From Spirabiliibacterium pneumoniae (GTDB taxonomy: Bacteria > Pseudomonadota > Gammaproteobacteria > Enterobacterales > Pasteurellaceae): a stretch of 64,000 bases of DNA. A program made the translations under genes and the position numbers. A model generated the notes under the pieces. That model was not told where the DNA came from. It saw only the letters and a list, made by a program, of their open reading frames with translations, and ran no database searches. Positions 26,822 to 36,601 of the stretch are shown one piece after another. Location of the stretch: NCBI RefSeq assembly GCF_014884995.1, contig NZ_JABMII010000008.1, forward strand, positions 124,001 to 188,000, written 5' to 3'. Positions within the stretch are counted from its first letter, which is position 1. Each line of letters starts with the position of its first letter.

Positions 26822-27611
26822 GCCTTACGTGACCGCACTTTATCTCTACCCGATTAAATCGACCCAGCCACAAGCCGTCACCGAGCTGGAAATCAGCGAC
26901 GAAGGCATCACCTTTGATCGCCGTTTTATGCTCACTGACCTCAGCGGCAATTTTATCACGGCACGCAAACACGGCGCACTGTATGACTTAACGGCACACA
27001 TCACTGCCACAGGTTTGTGCGTGGCGCACCGTGATGGCAGCCATATTGACGTGCATTACACGGATTTTGAGCAAACCGCACTTTGCACCGTTTGGAGAAC
27101 GACATTTATAAGCCATGTGGCCAGTGATGCGATTAACCACTGGTTTAGTCAAAAACTACAAAGTGCGGTGCAACTGCGTTGGTGTGGGCACAGCAGCACA
27201 CGGCGGATTAAGCGCTACCCACAGACTGCACTTTCCTTTGCCGATGGCTATCCACTGCTGCTGACCAATCAGCAAAGTTTGCTCAATGTGCAGCAGCACT
27301 GCCCTGTGGTGATCGATATGCGCCAATTTCGCCCTAATATTGTGATTGACAACGCACCTGCGCTGTCTGAACTGCACTGGCAACGTCTTCGCATTGGCGG
27401 AGTGGAATTTATCCACGCCAAGCCCTGCGAACGTTGCATACTGACCACGCGTGATCTACAAAGCGGGCAACTTGAACCCAAAGCCGAGCCTTTTCGCACC
27501 TTGAAAAAACATTTTGCCAATGCTCAAGGTCAACCGCTTTTTGGGGCAAATTTAATTGCCGTGAACAGCGGTACCATTGCTCTTGATGATCCGATCGACG
27601 TTTTGGCCTAA
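26811..27611 (+). CDS. MOSC-domain protein (YcbX-like without ferredoxin domain)
   Basis: A 266-residue protein with the MOSC N-terminal beta barrel (LYLYPIKSTQPQAVTELE) and the MOSC core ending in RPNIVIDNAPALSE and FIHAKPCERCILTTRD, with the conserved Cys in KPCERC. MOSC proteins bind molybdenum cofactor. E. coli YcbX reduces N-hydroxylated compounds and has an additional C-terminal 2Fe-2S domain, which is missing here. The start ATG at 26811 overlaps the previous gene. Confidence 0.82.
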   Translation: MKFRPYVTALYLYPIKSTQPQAVTELEISDEGITFDRRFMLTDLSGNFITARKHGALYDLTAHITATGLCVAHRDGSHIDVHYTDFEQTALCTVWRTTFISHVASDAINHWFSQKLQSAVQLRWCGHSSTRRIKRYPQTALSFADGYPLLLTNQQSLLNVQQHCPVVIDMRQFRPNIVIDNAPALSELHWQRLRIGGVEFIHAKPCERCILTTRDLQSGQLEPKAEPFRTLKKHFANAQGQPLFGANLIAVNSGTIALDDPIDVLA

Positions 27612-27771
27612 AACATAAAAGTGCGGTTGGCAGAATGTGGCATACATCACAATTTGAGAATTTTTCTCATTTGTTCAAATTTTGATAAAAGTCTAACCCT
27701 TTGGCTCGTTTACGATTTTAAAAAGTCAAGGGCAAGGGGGCAAATTTTTCACTTGAATTTGTCATAGAAAA

Positions 27772-27818
27772 TCACTATCTTGTATTTCGTTTTTTAATCC
27801 ACCACAACATATAGTAGT
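27772..27818 (+). promoter_or_regulatory. Probable NrdR box(es) upstream of nrdA
   Basis: CCACAACATATAGTAG at 27802-27817 matches the NrdR-box core (C-W-A-T-A-T-A-T-W-G-T) with one main difference. A weaker element, ATCACTATCTTGTATT, lies about 30 bp upstream, close to the usual three-turn spacing of paired NrdR boxes. NrdR represses ribonucleotide reductase genes when dATP is high. The second box is uncertain. Confidence 0.45.
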
Positions 27819-27868
27819 TGTTAAATCTTTTAACATCGTTGTTTGTATCATCGAAAACAGGACATCTT

Positions 27869-30139
27869 ATGAACAAAGCATTGATGGTCACTAAGCGTGA
27901 CGGGCGCTTAGAGCCAATTGATTTGGATAAAATCCACCGCGTAATCACTTGGGCTGCGGAAGGTTTGGATAATGTGTCAGTTTCACAAGTGGAGTTGCGC
28001 TCACACATTCAATTTTATGAGGGCATTCGCACATCCGATATCCACGAAACCATCATTAAAGCCGCTGCCGACCTTATCACCAAAGATGCTCCTGACTATC
28101 AATACCTCGCCGCGCGCTTAGCGGTATTCCACCTACGCAAGAAAGCCTATGGCCACTTTGACCCACCTCGCCTGTACGATCATGTGAAAAAACTGGTGCG
28201 CATGGGCAAATATGATCCTGCATTGCTCACCGACTACTCGCGTGAAGAGTGGGATGAAATGGACGGCTATCTGGACCATTGGCGTGATATGACATTTTCT
28301 TACGCGGCTGTGAAACAGCTTGAAGGCAAATACTTGGTACAAAACCGTGTCACAGGCGAAATTTATGAATCTGCACAATTTTTGTATTTGCTCGTAGCGG
28401 CGTGTTTGTTCAGCCAATATCCGCAAGAAACGCGTTTGAGCTATGTGCGCCGTTTTTATGATGCGGTGTCCACCTTTAAAATCTCCTTGCCAACACCGAT
28501 TATGGCTGGCGTGCGGACACCAACCCGTCAATTTAGCTCGTGCGTGTTGATCGAATGCGGCGACAGCTTGGATTCAATCAACGCCACCGCAGCATCGATT
28601 GTGAAATATGTATCACAGCGTGCAGGGATTGGAATCAACGCTGGTGCAATCCGTGCACTCGGCAGCCCTATTCGTGGTGGTGAGGCTTTCCATACTGGCT
28701 GTATTCCGTTTTATAAACACTTCCAAACTGCCGTCAAATCCTGCTCCCAAGGTGGGGTGCGCGGTGGCGCGGCCACGGTGTATTACCCTTTCTGGCACTT
28801 AGAAGTAGAAAGCCTATTAGTGCTGAAAAATAACCGTGGTGTAGAAGATAACCGTGTGCGCCACATGGACTACGGCGTGCAGCTTAATAAATTAATGTAT
28901 CAACGCTTAATCAAAGGTGGCAATATTACATTGTTTAGTCCATCGGATGTACCTGGACTTTACACCGCATTTTTCGCCGACCAAGAAGAATTTGAGCGTT
29001 TGTATGTGCAATATGAAAACGATCCGAACATTCGCAAGCGAAGTGTCAAAGCCATTGAGCTGTTCTCGCTGTTAATGCAAGAGCGCGCATCAACAGGGCG
29101 CATTTATATCCAAAATGTGGATCACTGCAACACCCACTCTCCGTTTGACCCGCATGTGGCGCCCGTGCGTCAATCGAACTTGTGTTTGGAAATTGCCCTG
29201 CCAACCAAACCGCTTGAGCATATTCACGATGAAAAGGGCGAAATCGCCCTGTGTACCCTTTCTGCCTTTAATCTCGGCGCGTTAGACAATCTCGATGAGC
29301 TAGAAGACTTGTCCGATCTCGCCGTGCGCGCGCTCGATGCCTTGCTCGATTATCAAGACTACCCGATTACGGCCGCGCGCTTAGGCTCTATGGGTCGACG
29401 CTCACTTGGCATTGGGGTGATTAACTTTGCCTATTATTTGGCTAAACACGGCGTGCGTTACTCTGACGGCAGTGCAAATGACTTAACTCACCGCATTTTT
29501 GAAGCCATTCAATATTACTTGCTCAAAGCGTCAAATAATTTGGCGAAAGAGCTTGGTCCGTGCGGTTACTTTAACGAAACAACCTATTCAAAAGGCATTT
29601 TGCCAATTGATACCTATAAAAAAGACATTGACAAGCTCACATCCGAGCCATTGCACTACGACTGGGAAACGTTGCGTGGGGAGATTCAAGAATTTGGCCT
29701 GCGCAACTCGACCTTGACCGCACTTATGCCGTCTGAGACATCATCGCAGATTTCCAATGCTACCAACGGCATTGAGCCACCGCGTGGTCATGTGAGCATT
29801 AAGGCGTCTAAAGATGGCATTTTGCGCCAAGTGGTGCCCGATTATGAAAACTTAAGCGACAATTACGAATTACTCTGGGATATCCCAAACAACGAAGGCT
29901 ATTTGCAACTGGTAGGGATTATGCAAAAATTTGTCGATCAGGCAATTTCAACCAACACCAACTACGATCCAAAACGCTTTGAAGACGGCAAAGTGCCAAT
30001 GAAACGCCTGCTTGCCGACCTGCTCACCGCCTACAAATACGGCGTGAAAACGCTCTATTACCAAAACACCCGTGATGGTGCTGACGATTCACAAGAAGAC
30101 ATCGACGACGGCTGTGCTGGCGGCGCGTGTAAAATTTAA
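27869..30139 (+). CDS. nrdA: Ribonucleotide reductase class Ia, alpha subunit
   Basis: A 756-residue enzyme reducing ribonucleoside diphosphates with NrdB. The ATP-cone (residues about 5-95, [17 protein letters not shown]) senses ATP and dATP. Active-site Cys is in [12 protein letters not shown], and the C-terminal redox pair is in [11 protein letters not shown]. The ATG at 27869 gives [12 protein letters not shown], the same start as in H. influenzae. nrdB follows after 16 bases. Confidence 0.97.
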   Translation: MNKALMVTKRDGRLEPIDLDKIHRVITWAAEGLDNVSVSQVELRSHIQFYEGIRTSDIHETIIKAAADLITKDAPDYQYLAARLAVFHLRKKAYGHFDPPRLYDHVKKLVRMGKYDPALLTDYSREEWDEMDGYLDHWRDMTFSYAAVKQLEGKYLVQNRVTGEIYESAQFLYLLVAACLFSQYPQETRLSYVRRFYDAVSTFKISLPTPIMAGVRTPTRQFSSCVLIECGDSLDSINATAASIVKYVSQRAGIGINAGAIRALGSPIRGGEAFHTGCIPFYKHFQTAVKSCSQGGVRGGAATVYYPFWHLEVESLLVLKNNRGVEDNRVRHMDYGVQLNKLMYQRLIKGGNITLFSPSDVPGLYTAFFADQEEFERLYVQYENDPNIRKRSVKAIELFSLLMQERASTGRIYIQNVDHCNTHSPFDPHVAPVRQSNLCLEIALPTKPLEHIHDEKGEIALCTLSAFNLGALDNLDELEDLSDLAVRALDALLDYQDYPITAARLGSMGRRSLGIGVINFAYYLAKHGVRYSDGSANDLTHRIFEAIQYYLLKASNNLAKELGPCGYFNETTYSKGILPIDTYKKDIDKLTSEPLHYDWETLRGEIQEFGLRNSTLTALMPSETSSQISNATNGIEPPRGHVSIKASKDGILRQVVPDYENLSDNYELLWDIPNNEGYLQLVGIMQKFVDQAISTNTNYDPKRFEDGKVPMKRLLADLLTAYKYGVKTLYYQNTRDGADDSQEDIDDGCAGGACKI

Positions 30140-30155
30140 TTTAAATGAGGTATTT

Positions 30156-31286
30156 ATGGCTTACACTACGTTTTCACAAAATAAAAATGATCAGCTCAAA
30201 GAGCCGATGTTTTTCGGGCAGAACGTGAATGTTGCACGCTATGACCAACAAAAATACGAAACCTTTGAAAAGCTGATCGAAAAACAATTGTCGTTTTTCT
30301 GGCGACCTGAAGAAATCGATGTTTCTCAAGACCGCATTGATTACCAAGCGTTGCCTGAGCACGAAAAGCATATTTTTATCAGTAACTTAAAATACCAAAC
30401 CTTGCTGGATTCGATTCAAGGGCGCAGCCCAAATGTGGCGCTTTTGCCCGTGGTCTCTATTCCAGAACTTGAGACATGGATTGAAACTTGGACATTTTCA
30501 GAAACTATCCACTCACGTTCCTATACGCACATTATCCGCAATATCGTCAACGATCCATCGGTGATATTTGACGACATCGTCACTAATGAAGAAATTATCA
30601 AGCGCGCGAAAGACATTTCCGCTTACTACGATGATTTTATCCGCGACACCCAACTCTACACGCTGTATGGCGAAGGCACCTACACGGTAGATAGCAAAGA
30701 GTGTGTGGTCAATTTACGCAGCCTGAAAAAGCAACTGTACCTGTGCTTGATGAGCGTCAACGCACTTGAAGCGATCCGTTTCTATGTCAGCTTCGCCTGT
30801 TCGTTCGCCTTCGCAGAACGTCAATTGATGGAAGGCAATGCTAAAATCATCAAATTTATCGCCCGCGATGAAGCGCTGCACCTCACTGGCACCCAGCATA
30901 TTCTCAACATTATGGCATCAGGTCAAGATGACCCAGAAATGGCTGAGATTGTAGAAGAATGCAAAACTGAGGCCTATGAACTATTTCTCGCAGCCGCTGA
31001 GCAAGAAAAAGAATGGGCCAATTATCTGTTCAAAGACGGCTCAATGATTGGCTTAAACAAAGACATTCTCTGCCAATATGTGGAATACATCACCAATATC
31101 CGTATGCAGGCGGTCGGCTTACCACTGCCATTTGAAGTGCGGTCAAATCCAATTCCGTGGATCAACGCCTGGTTGGTTTCCGACAATGTTCAAGTCGCAC
31201 CACAAGAAGTAGAAGTCAGTTCCTATTTAGTCGGACAAATTGACTCTAAAGTAGACACCAGCGATTTCGGTGATTTTGATCTCTAA
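30156..31286 (+). CDS. nrdB: Ribonucleotide reductase class Ia, beta subunit
   Basis: A 376-residue diiron-tyrosyl radical protein. Iron ligands and the radical can be read in register with E. coli: Asp85, Glu116, His119 and the radical Tyr123 ([11 protein letters not shown]). The C-terminus [11 protein letters not shown] is the tail that docks to NrdA. The start at 30156 follows a GAGG site 5 bases upstream. It forms one operon with nrdA and yfaE. Confidence 0.97.
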   Translation: MAYTTFSQNKNDQLKEPMFFGQNVNVARYDQQKYETFEKLIEKQLSFFWRPEEIDVSQDRIDYQALPEHEKHIFISNLKYQTLLDSIQGRSPNVALLPVVSIPELETWIETWTFSETIHSRSYTHIIRNIVNDPSVIFDDIVTNEEIIKRAKDISAYYDDFIRDTQLYTLYGEGTYTVDSKECVVNLRSLKKQLYLCLMSVNALEAIRFYVSFACSFAFAERQLMEGNAKIIKFIARDEALHLTGTQHILNIMASGQDDPEMAEIVEECKTEAYELFLAAAEQEKEWANYLFKDGSMIGLNKDILCQYVEYITNIRMQAVGLPLPFEVRSNPIPWINAWLVSDNVQVAPQEVEVSSYLVGQIDSKVDTSDFGDFDL

Positions 31287-31295
31287 GAAAAAGGT

Positions 31296-31320
31296 AACCG
31301 TACTTTAAAAGTGCGGTTTT
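31296..31320 (+). terminator. Imperfect USS-pair hairpin between nrdB and yfaE
   Basis: AACCGTACTTT (one base away from the USS complement) faces AAAGTGCGGTTTT. It could attenuate transcription into yfaE, whose start lies 4 bases beyond it. Confidence 0.5.
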
Positions 31321-31323
31321 ATT

Positions 31324-31584
31324 ATGCAAATATACAAAATAACTCTGCCCCGCTTCGGCTATACAGTAAAGCATAACAATGACGACGGCTCACTTTTGGA
31401 AACATTAGAAAAAAACGGCATTGAGCATGAATATCAATGCCGTTCAGGTTTCTGTGGCGCCTGCCGAGTCAAACTCCTTAAAGGTGAAGTACATTACAAT
31501 CAGCCACCCTTGGCTTCTTTAAACCCTGGTGAAATGCTCCTGTGCTGCTGCAAAGTCGACAGCGATTTGGAAATTGATTTTTAA
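31324..31584 (+). CDS. yfaE: 2Fe-2S ferredoxin for NrdB cofactor maintenance (YfaE)
   Basis: An 86-residue plant-type ferredoxin. The cluster ligands are in CRSGFCGACRV and a later Cys in LLCCCKV. YfaE reduces the diferric NrdB to rebuild the tyrosyl radical, and its place after nrdB fits. No Shine-Dalgarno sequence is seen, since the start follows the USS hairpin by 4 bases; low expression or coupling through the hairpin is possible. It ends 4 bases inside the convergent FAH gene. Confidence 0.92.
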   Translation: MQIYKITLPRFGYTVKHNNDDGSLLETLEKNGIEHEYQCRSGFCGACRVKLLKGEVHYNQPPLASLNPGEMLLCCCKVDSDLEIDF

Positions 31585-32237
31585 ATCACCTCAGTATGAA
31601 AACAGTGTTCGCCAAGATGTAACTCCAATTTATCACCAAGGCGTAACTCGCCAACGCCTTGTGGCGTGCCAGTGAGCATAATATCGCCTTTTTGCAACGT
31701 GAAAAACTGACTGGCATAACTGATTAAGTGCGGTATGTCCACCAACATATGTTGCGAGTTGCCTGCTTGGCGTAGCATACCATTGACTTGCAAACTAAAA
31801 TCAATGGCTGTCCAATCGGAGAACTGTCCAACGGGCACAAACGGCGACACGGGGCAAGCGTTATCAAACCCTTTAGCGATTTCCCACGGATGCGCATTGG
31901 CTTTACAGCATTCCTGCACATCACGCAAGGTTAAATCCAGCGCTACAGCAAAAGCGCAAACCGCACTTTTTGCTTCTTCTGCGCTGGCCTGGGTAAGATC
32001 TTTGCCGATTAGAGCTGCAATTTCCAACTCATGCTCCACACGCCCTAAGGTTTTCGGGATCAAGATTGGATTTTGCAAACAGCAAAGTGCGGTTTGTGGC
32101 TTGATAAATAATAAAGGGGAGCTAGGCACAGGGTTATTAAGCTCTTTAATATGCTCATGATAATTGCGCCCGACACACACCACTTTGCCAGCGGGCAAAT
32201 CCAGCGTACTGCCTTTAATATCACGGTGTTGATACAT
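31581..32237 (-). CDS. Fumarylacetoacetate hydrolase family protein (YcgM type)
   Basis: A 218-residue FAH-fold enzyme, residues about 15-218. The metal-binding pattern EHELEIAALIG and the segment VCVGRNYHEHIKEL fit the single-domain branch that includes acylpyruvases and oxaloacetate decarboxylases; YcgM of E. coli is the nearest named protein. The true substrate cannot be told. The stop is convergent with yfaE, and mltB lies upstream on the same strand with a 19-base gap. Confidence 0.85.
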   Translation of the reverse strand: MYQHRDIKGSTLDLPAGKVVCVGRNYHEHIKELNNPVPSSPLLFIKPQTALCCLQNPILIPKTLGRVEHELEIAALIGKDLTQASAEEAKSAVCAFAVALDLTLRDVQECCKANAHPWEIAKGFDNACPVSPFVPVGQFSDWTAIDFSLQVNGMLRQAGNSQHMLVDIPHLISYASQFFTLQKGDIMLTGTPQGVGELRLGDKLELHLGEHCFHTEVI

Positions 32238-32256
32238 GCTCCCCTCCTTTTTTACA

Positions 32257-33321
32257 TTATGGATTTACCCGTTGTTTAATCCGATCGGCAAACATGCCAA
32301 TACTGGTAGCGAAATAATTAGAGTTGTTCCAATTTAATAAAGTGCGGTAATTATTGGTCACCAAAAAGGCACGCCCGACCTCTTTATTGGGTTGCACTAA
32401 CCACAAATCCGCATTGCCTAAAGACTGCCAACGCCCAACATCAAGCGCCGATTTTGGCATAACACCTAAGGCTTGCCATTGGCTTAGGCTGCGTTTTTGT
32501 GCTGCTTTCGTGCCTGAAAGATCAAGCGAAATAGGCTCACTTAAACTCACTTCTAGCCCCCACGGCAGCGTTTTATCCCAACCAACGGTGGCGAGATAAT
32601 TTGCGATGGAGGCAAATACATCATATTGATTTTTCCAAATATCTTCTGTTCCGTCATTGTCGCCATCAGCCGCGTAGCTTAAAAATGAACTTGGCATAAA
32701 TTGTGACTGCCCCATGGCACCTGCCCATGAGCCTTTCATGCGCGCACGATCAATCACACTGGATTGCAAAATCTTCAACGCAGCCACATACTCCTTGCTA
32801 AAGAGCGCTTCACGGCGCCCGTCAAAAGCTAGCGTGGCCAACACAGAGAGCACGTCATAGTTGCCTTGATAGTAGCCAAAGCTGCTTTCCATGCCCCACA
32901 GCGCCATAATGTACTCGGTCGGCACACCATAACGCTGGCTCGCTTTCGTTAAAGCTGGCAATTGTTGCCAATAACGCTCCACTGCCACATCCACTTTGTG
33001 GGGAGTTAGTACCTTATTGAGATAACGTGTAATGCCATGTGGATTAGGGCGCGGCGGTGCGTTACGGTTGCGTTGCGCACGTTCCGCTTGTGCATTATCC
33101 AGCTCAACTGCGCGAGCAATGTAGTTCACATTTTGTCCTTTTTGCGCGATGGTTTTCTCGCTCACGCCTTGTTGCTTGGCTTGATATTGTAAATAATGCA
33201 CATAGTGTTGAAATTGATCTAAAGTGCGGTTGGCTGGTGGCTGGCTTTGGTATTGCACCGCCGTATTGCTACTACAGCCTGCTAAAATCAGGCCAGACAA
33301 TAAAAATGTATATTTAAACAT
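32257..33321 (-). CDS. mltB: Membrane-bound lytic murein transglycosylase B
   Basis: A 354-residue lipoprotein with lipobox LILAGC (Cys near residue 16) that cleaves glycan strands of peptidoglycan to 1,6-anhydromuropeptides. The catalytic Glu is in MALWGMESSFGYYQG, followed by the MltB fold motif WAGAMGQSQFMPSSFLSYA and the calcium-type loop DGDNDGTEDIW. The ATG at 33321 has AGGA upstream and gives a normal signal peptide; an earlier in-frame start would add 12 residues before it. Confidence 0.94.
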   Translation of the reverse strand: MFKYTFLLSGLILAGCSSNTAVQYQSQPPANRTLDQFQHYVHYLQYQAKQQGVSEKTIAQKGQNVNYIARAVELDNAQAERAQRNRNAPPRPNPHGITRYLNKVLTPHKVDVAVERYWQQLPALTKASQRYGVPTEYIMALWGMESSFGYYQGNYDVLSVLATLAFDGRREALFSKEYVAALKILQSSVIDRARMKGSWAGAMGQSQFMPSSFLSYAADGDNDGTEDIWKNQYDVFASIANYLATVGWDKTLPWGLEVSLSEPISLDLSGTKAAQKRSLSQWQALGVMPKSALDVGRWQSLGNADLWLVQPNKEVGRAFLVTNNYRTLLNWNNSNYFATSIGMFADRIKQRVNP

Positions 33322-33341
33322 GGTTTTTCCTATCATTAATT

Positions 33342-33590
33342 TCATCCCTGTAACCAAGGATCTTTCGGTGGCATTTGTAAATAAAAGCCTTGCTCGCGTA
33401 GTTGTGCTTTCACCTGTTCAATGTCAGCGCGCGCAAGTTTATCACGCGTGCTTAAATTCAGCTCCATAACAAGCGTCAACTGACCCAATTGTGCCAAAAG
33501 TAGCGGCGGAATAGCACTGAAGTCGTCTTTCTCTCGCAAATAGAGATACATTCCTTCTTTTTTACCACTTTTATAAATGGTACATTGCAT
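33342..33590 (-). CDS. ycgL: YcgL-domain protein
   Basis: An 82-residue protein of the YcgL family (MQCTIYKSGKKEGMYLYL at the start, then FYLQMPPKDPWL near the end). The fold is a small alpha/beta domain, and no molecular role is established. The ATG at 33590 has GGGAGAA upstream. It is divergent from minC, the same neighbour relation as in E. coli. Confidence 0.9.
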   Translation of the reverse strand: MQCTIYKSGKKEGMYLYLREKDDFSAIPPLLLAQLGQLTLVMELNLSTRDKLARADIEQVKAQLREQGFYLQMPPKDPWLQG

Positions 33591-33664
33591 TGAATTCTCC
33601 CGACATTTCACAAAATTTGTGTTATATTGCGTCATTATACACGACATTCAGCCAGTTCTCAGCA

Positions 33665-34333
33665 ATGCAGAAAAACATTATTGAATTTCACACCGGCCAA
33701 TTTTCTTCTATCGTGCTCAGTATTCACGCCACTAGCATGACGGCAATAAAAAAAGCACTTGCCTTAAAAGTGGAGAAATCGCCACTCTTTTTCCAAAATG
33801 TACCCGTGATTTTGCATTACACTCCAGAGCTTGAAAAGTGCGATTTAAACCGCCTTAAAGCATTATTGATGGCGTTTGGCATTCAACTTATCGGGGTGAG
33901 CAACTGGCAAAACAAACTACAAAAAGAACTCATATTAAGCCATGATTTACCTGCGCTGGGCAAAAGCTCAAGTCAAGAAGAGCTGATTTCCCCGCGCTAC
34001 ATCGCGCCTATGGTGATCAATAGTGACATCAATAAAAACAACAGTGTTTATGCCAAAAATCGTGATCTGATTATTTTTGGCGATGTGCAGCCAGGTGCGG
34101 AAGTAGTCAGCGACGGTAACATTCATGTCTATGGCAAGTTGCTTGGCCGCGCAATGGCTGGGTTGAATAATGAACACTGCGCACTCTACACCCAATTTTT
34201 AGACCCCGAGTTTATTGCCGTGTGTCAACGACATATGACCAAACCGCTGATTCCCATTGATTATTTACTCCACAGTGTACGTGTCAGCGCTGAAGGACAA
34301 ACACTCATCTTCACTGCTTTCGACTATAACTGA
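33665..34333 (+). CDS. minC: Septum-site determining protein MinC
   Basis: A 222-residue inhibitor of FtsZ polymerisation. The N-terminal domain (1-100) is the FtsZ antagonist. The C-terminal right-handed beta helix (RDLIIFGDVQPGAEVVSDGN, then IHVYGKLLGRAMAG) normally binds MinD. The ATG at 33665 begins MQKNIIEFHTGQF. minD and minE do not follow; an entericidin gene is next. The MinD-binding RGRA-like stretch is present as GKLLGRAMAG. Without MinD its placement control must be different or the genes lie elsewhere. Confidence 0.93.
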   Translation: MQKNIIEFHTGQFSSIVLSIHATSMTAIKKALALKVEKSPLFFQNVPVILHYTPELEKCDLNRLKALLMAFGIQLIGVSNWQNKLQKELILSHDLPALGKSSSQEELISPRYIAPMVINSDINKNNSVYAKNRDLIIFGDVQPGAEVVSDGNIHVYGKLLGRAMAGLNNEHCALYTQFLDPEFIAVCQRHMTKPLIPIDYLLHSVRVSAEGQTLIFTAFDYN

Positions 34334-34444
34334 TTAAAAAATAAACTAAAAGTTGAAAAGCCTATGAAAACTGTGTATGATGAAGGCGGTTTTATTAAAA
34401 CCAAGTATGAATAACAATAAGTTTTACTTATCAGGAGAAACACT

Positions 34445-34588
34445 ATGAAAATGATTTGGGCTGTAATTTTTGCATTAACCGTGGGTTCTTTAACTGCATG
34501 TAACACTGTGAAAGGCGCTGGTGAAGACGTGTCTGCTGCAGGTCAAGCGATCAACAACACAGCATCTGACGTTCAAAAAAGCCTATAA
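34445..34588 (+). CDS. Entericidin-type small lipoprotein
   Basis: A 47-residue lipoprotein with signal peptide and lipobox LTAC (Cys near residue 19). It is followed by the family pattern NTVKGAGEDVSAAGQAINN of entericidin A/B (EcnAB) proteins. Those are described as a bacteriolytic toxin/antidote pair under stationary-phase control in E. coli; here only one gene is present. The GGAGAAAC site precedes the start, and a terminator follows. Confidence 0.88.
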   Translation: MKMIWAVIFALTVGSLTACNTVKGAGEDVSAAGQAINNTASDVQKSL

Positions 34589-34601
34589 TTGAATACAGAT
34601 C

Positions 34602-34630
34602 AAAAAAGGGAACTCCAGTTCCCTTTTTTA
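34602..34630 (+). terminator. Terminator after the entericidin gene
   Basis: AAAAGGGAACT pairs with AGTTCCCTTTT around a short CC loop and ends in T residues; the A tract on the other side may serve the opposite strand as well. Confidence 0.85.
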
Positions 34631-34645
34631 TTATGCAAAGTGCGG

Positions 34646-34876
34646 TCAGTTAGTTAACCAACCCGCCAGTAAAATCACGACCACAAAAATCACCAACCAC
34701 ACCAACTGCAACTTTGCGCTTTTACGATTTACCTCTTGTTTATGCTCCCGTAAGCGCGCCATTTTTTCATTAAACGTCGCAATACTATCCGATGAAAACG
34801 AAAAGCCGCAGTGAGGGCAAAAATTCACCTCACCTGTCATCTTTTTCTTGCATTCTGGGCAGTGCGTTATCTTCAT
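34646..34876 (-). CDS. Zinc-ribbon single-span membrane protein
   Basis: A 76-residue protein. Residues 4-25 form a zinc ribbon (HCPECKKKM, then NFCPHCGFSF), then a basic coiled segment and one C-terminal transmembrane helix (LVWLVIFVVVILLAGWL). The ATG overlaps the ndk stop codon (TAATG), so it is translated with ndk. Function unknown; a metal-sensing or chaperone-like membrane anchor is only a guess. Confidence 0.75.
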   Translation of the reverse strand: MKITHCPECKKKMTGEVNFCPHCGFSFSSDSIATFNEKMARLREHKQEVNRKSAKLQLVWLVIFVVVILLAGWLTN

Positions 34877-35292
34877 TACGCACAAATCTCATCAGGCGTG
34901 AAGAAAAATGCAATCTCGCGTGCAGCTGACGCCAAAGAATCAGAGCCATGCACCGCATTGCGGCTTTTACTTTCAGCAAAATCATAACGCAAAGTGCCCA
35001 CCCGCGCCTGCGCTGGATCCGTTGCACCAATCAACTCACGTTGCGCACTGACCGCATTTTCCCCTTGCAACACCGACACCACAACAGGCCCTGATGTCAT
35101 AAATTCTAGTAATCCTTCATAAAATGGCTGCCCTTGATGCTCTGCATAAAATGCCTGCGCCTGCTCACGAGTCAACCACAACATTTTACTGGCGATAATC
35201 GAAAAATGCGCCTGCTCAAAACGCGCTAAAATGGCCCCAACTAAATGACGCCCCACCGCATCAGGTTTAATAATTGAAAGGGTTTGCTGCAT
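34876..35292 (-). CDS. ndk: Nucleoside diphosphate kinase
   Basis: A 138-residue enzyme that transfers phosphate between nucleoside triphosphates and diphosphates through phosphohistidine. The active site is His115 in RNAVHGSDS. The pattern [14 protein letters not shown] starts the fold. Length is normal (about 140). It supplies NTP balance together with the nrd and gua genes elsewhere in the window. Confidence 0.97.
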   Translation of the reverse strand: MQQTLSIIKPDAVGRHLVGAILARFEQAHFSIIASKMLWLTREQAQAFYAEHQGQPFYEGLLEFMTSGPVVVSVLQGENAVSAQRELIGATDPAQARVGTLRYDFAESKSRNAVHGSDSLASAAREIAFFFTPDEICA

Positions 35293-35381
35293 AGAGATCC
35301 TTATTTTTATTAAATCATGTCACATATTAGTAACTTTTTCTTTTTTAATCAATGCAGATGTTAATAGATATGCTGTTTTTA

Positions 35382-36425
35382 TCATATCCTACTCGTTAGA
35401 TTAGTCAGCAGTGTTTCAGTACCCTTTTGGGCTTGTTTTCCTAGCTTTTGTAGTAGGGATTTTTTTTCATTGAAACTCACTTCGAGTACATCTTTTTCTT
35501 TCATTGCGTTTAAAATGACGTCATCGCTGGTGGCGAGTTCATCTACCAAACCTAGCGTAAAGGCTTGCTGGCCAAACCAGTGTTCGCCAGTGGCGATTTT
35601 ATTAATGTCTAAGTGCGGTCTATGTTGGCGAACAAAATCTTTGAACAACTGATGTGTTTCATTAAGCTCTTGTTGGAATTTTTCACGATCTTTTTCTGTG
35701 TTTTCACCCAAGACCGTCATCGTGCGTTTATATTCGCCTGCGGTCATCACCTCAACATCCACATCGTGTTTTTTCAATAAGCGATGCACATTCGGAATTT
35801 GCGCTACAACGCCAACAGAGCCAATGACAGCAAATGGTGCTGCGATAATTTTATCCGCCACGCATGCCATCATATAACCGCCGCTGGCAGCCACTTTGTC
35901 CACTGCCACGGTGAGTTTAATGCCATGCTGTTTTAAACGATTAAGCTGAGAGCTGGCATAACCATAGGCATGCACCAAGCCACCAGGGCTTTCTAAACGC
36001 AGCAGCACTTCGTCATCGGCTTTAGCGCACGCAATCACAGCATTGATGCTTTGCGCCAGCGCCTGTGCACCACTGGCGGCGAGATCCCCTTTAAAATTGA
36101 GCACATAAAGGCATGGTTTGTGCGCTTGTGTGGCATTTTTGTCTTGCTTGAGCTTGGCTTTGAGGGCTTTTTGTTCGGCTTTCTCTTTCGCTTTGCGTGC
36201 TTTTTCTTTTTGCTTTAGCGCGACCTCATTAAGACGAAAATCCGCTAATTTTTCTTGCTGATCTTGCTGCTTTTCTTTCAAATCAATGATTTTTAATGTG
36301 CCTTGCCCCTCGTTGTTTTTCTGCCGAAGTGCAACGATCAGGGCAAAAATGCCCACGATGATCAACAACAGGGTAATCACTTCTAAAATAAAAATGCCAT
36401 AATTCAGTAAAATTTCAGACCACAT
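35382..36425 (-). CDS. sohB: SohB-type S49 peptidase
   Basis: A 347-residue inner-membrane protease. One transmembrane helix at residues 8-30 and a charged coiled coil rich in Lys and Glu (about 40-100) lead to the S49 domain. The catalytic Ser is in VAASGGYMMACVAD, a Lys is probably in EYKRTMTV, and the oxyanion segment is LESPGGLVHAYG. E. coli sohB suppresses degP defects when overexpressed. It stands alone upstream of the trp operon on the opposite strand. Confidence 0.94.
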   Translation of the reverse strand: MWSEILLNYGIFILEVITLLLIIVGIFALIVALRQKNNEGQGTLKIIDLKEKQQDQQEKLADFRLNEVALKQKEKARKAKEKAEQKALKAKLKQDKNATQAHKPCLYVLNFKGDLAASGAQALAQSINAVIACAKADDEVLLRLESPGGLVHAYGYASSQLNRLKQHGIKLTVAVDKVAASGGYMMACVADKIIAAPFAVIGSVGVVAQIPNVHRLLKKHDVDVEVMTAGEYKRTMTVLGENTEKDREKFQQELNETHQLFKDFVRQHRPHLDINKIATGEHWFGQQAFTLGLVDELATSDDVILNAMKEKDVLEVSFNEKKSLLQKLGKQAQKGTETLLTNLTSRI

Positions 36426-36539
36426 AAGCTCTCCTTATTCGTTTTGTCTCAATCATACCGCATTACTCACGCTAGCCAATCCTTTTGTGCTTAATATTTG
36501 CGCACTTAAGCGCATTTTAAGACAAGCCTGTAAAAAAAC

Positions 36540-36573
36540 TTGACTTTATACTTTTGTACTAGTTTAATAGTGC
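36540..36573 (+). promoter_or_regulatory. trp operon promoter with TrpR-type operator
   Basis: TTGACT (36540-36545) and TTTAAT (36563-36568) are spaced 17 bp. The -10 lies inside the palindrome GTACTAGTTTAATAGTGC (36556-36573), a good match to the TrpR operator. Repressor binding would block RNA polymerase directly. Only 28 bases separate the operator from trpE, so there is no room for a leader peptide or attenuator. Confidence 0.85.
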
Positions 36574-36601
36574 AAAAGAAAAATACATCAGAAGGTTGAG
36601 A

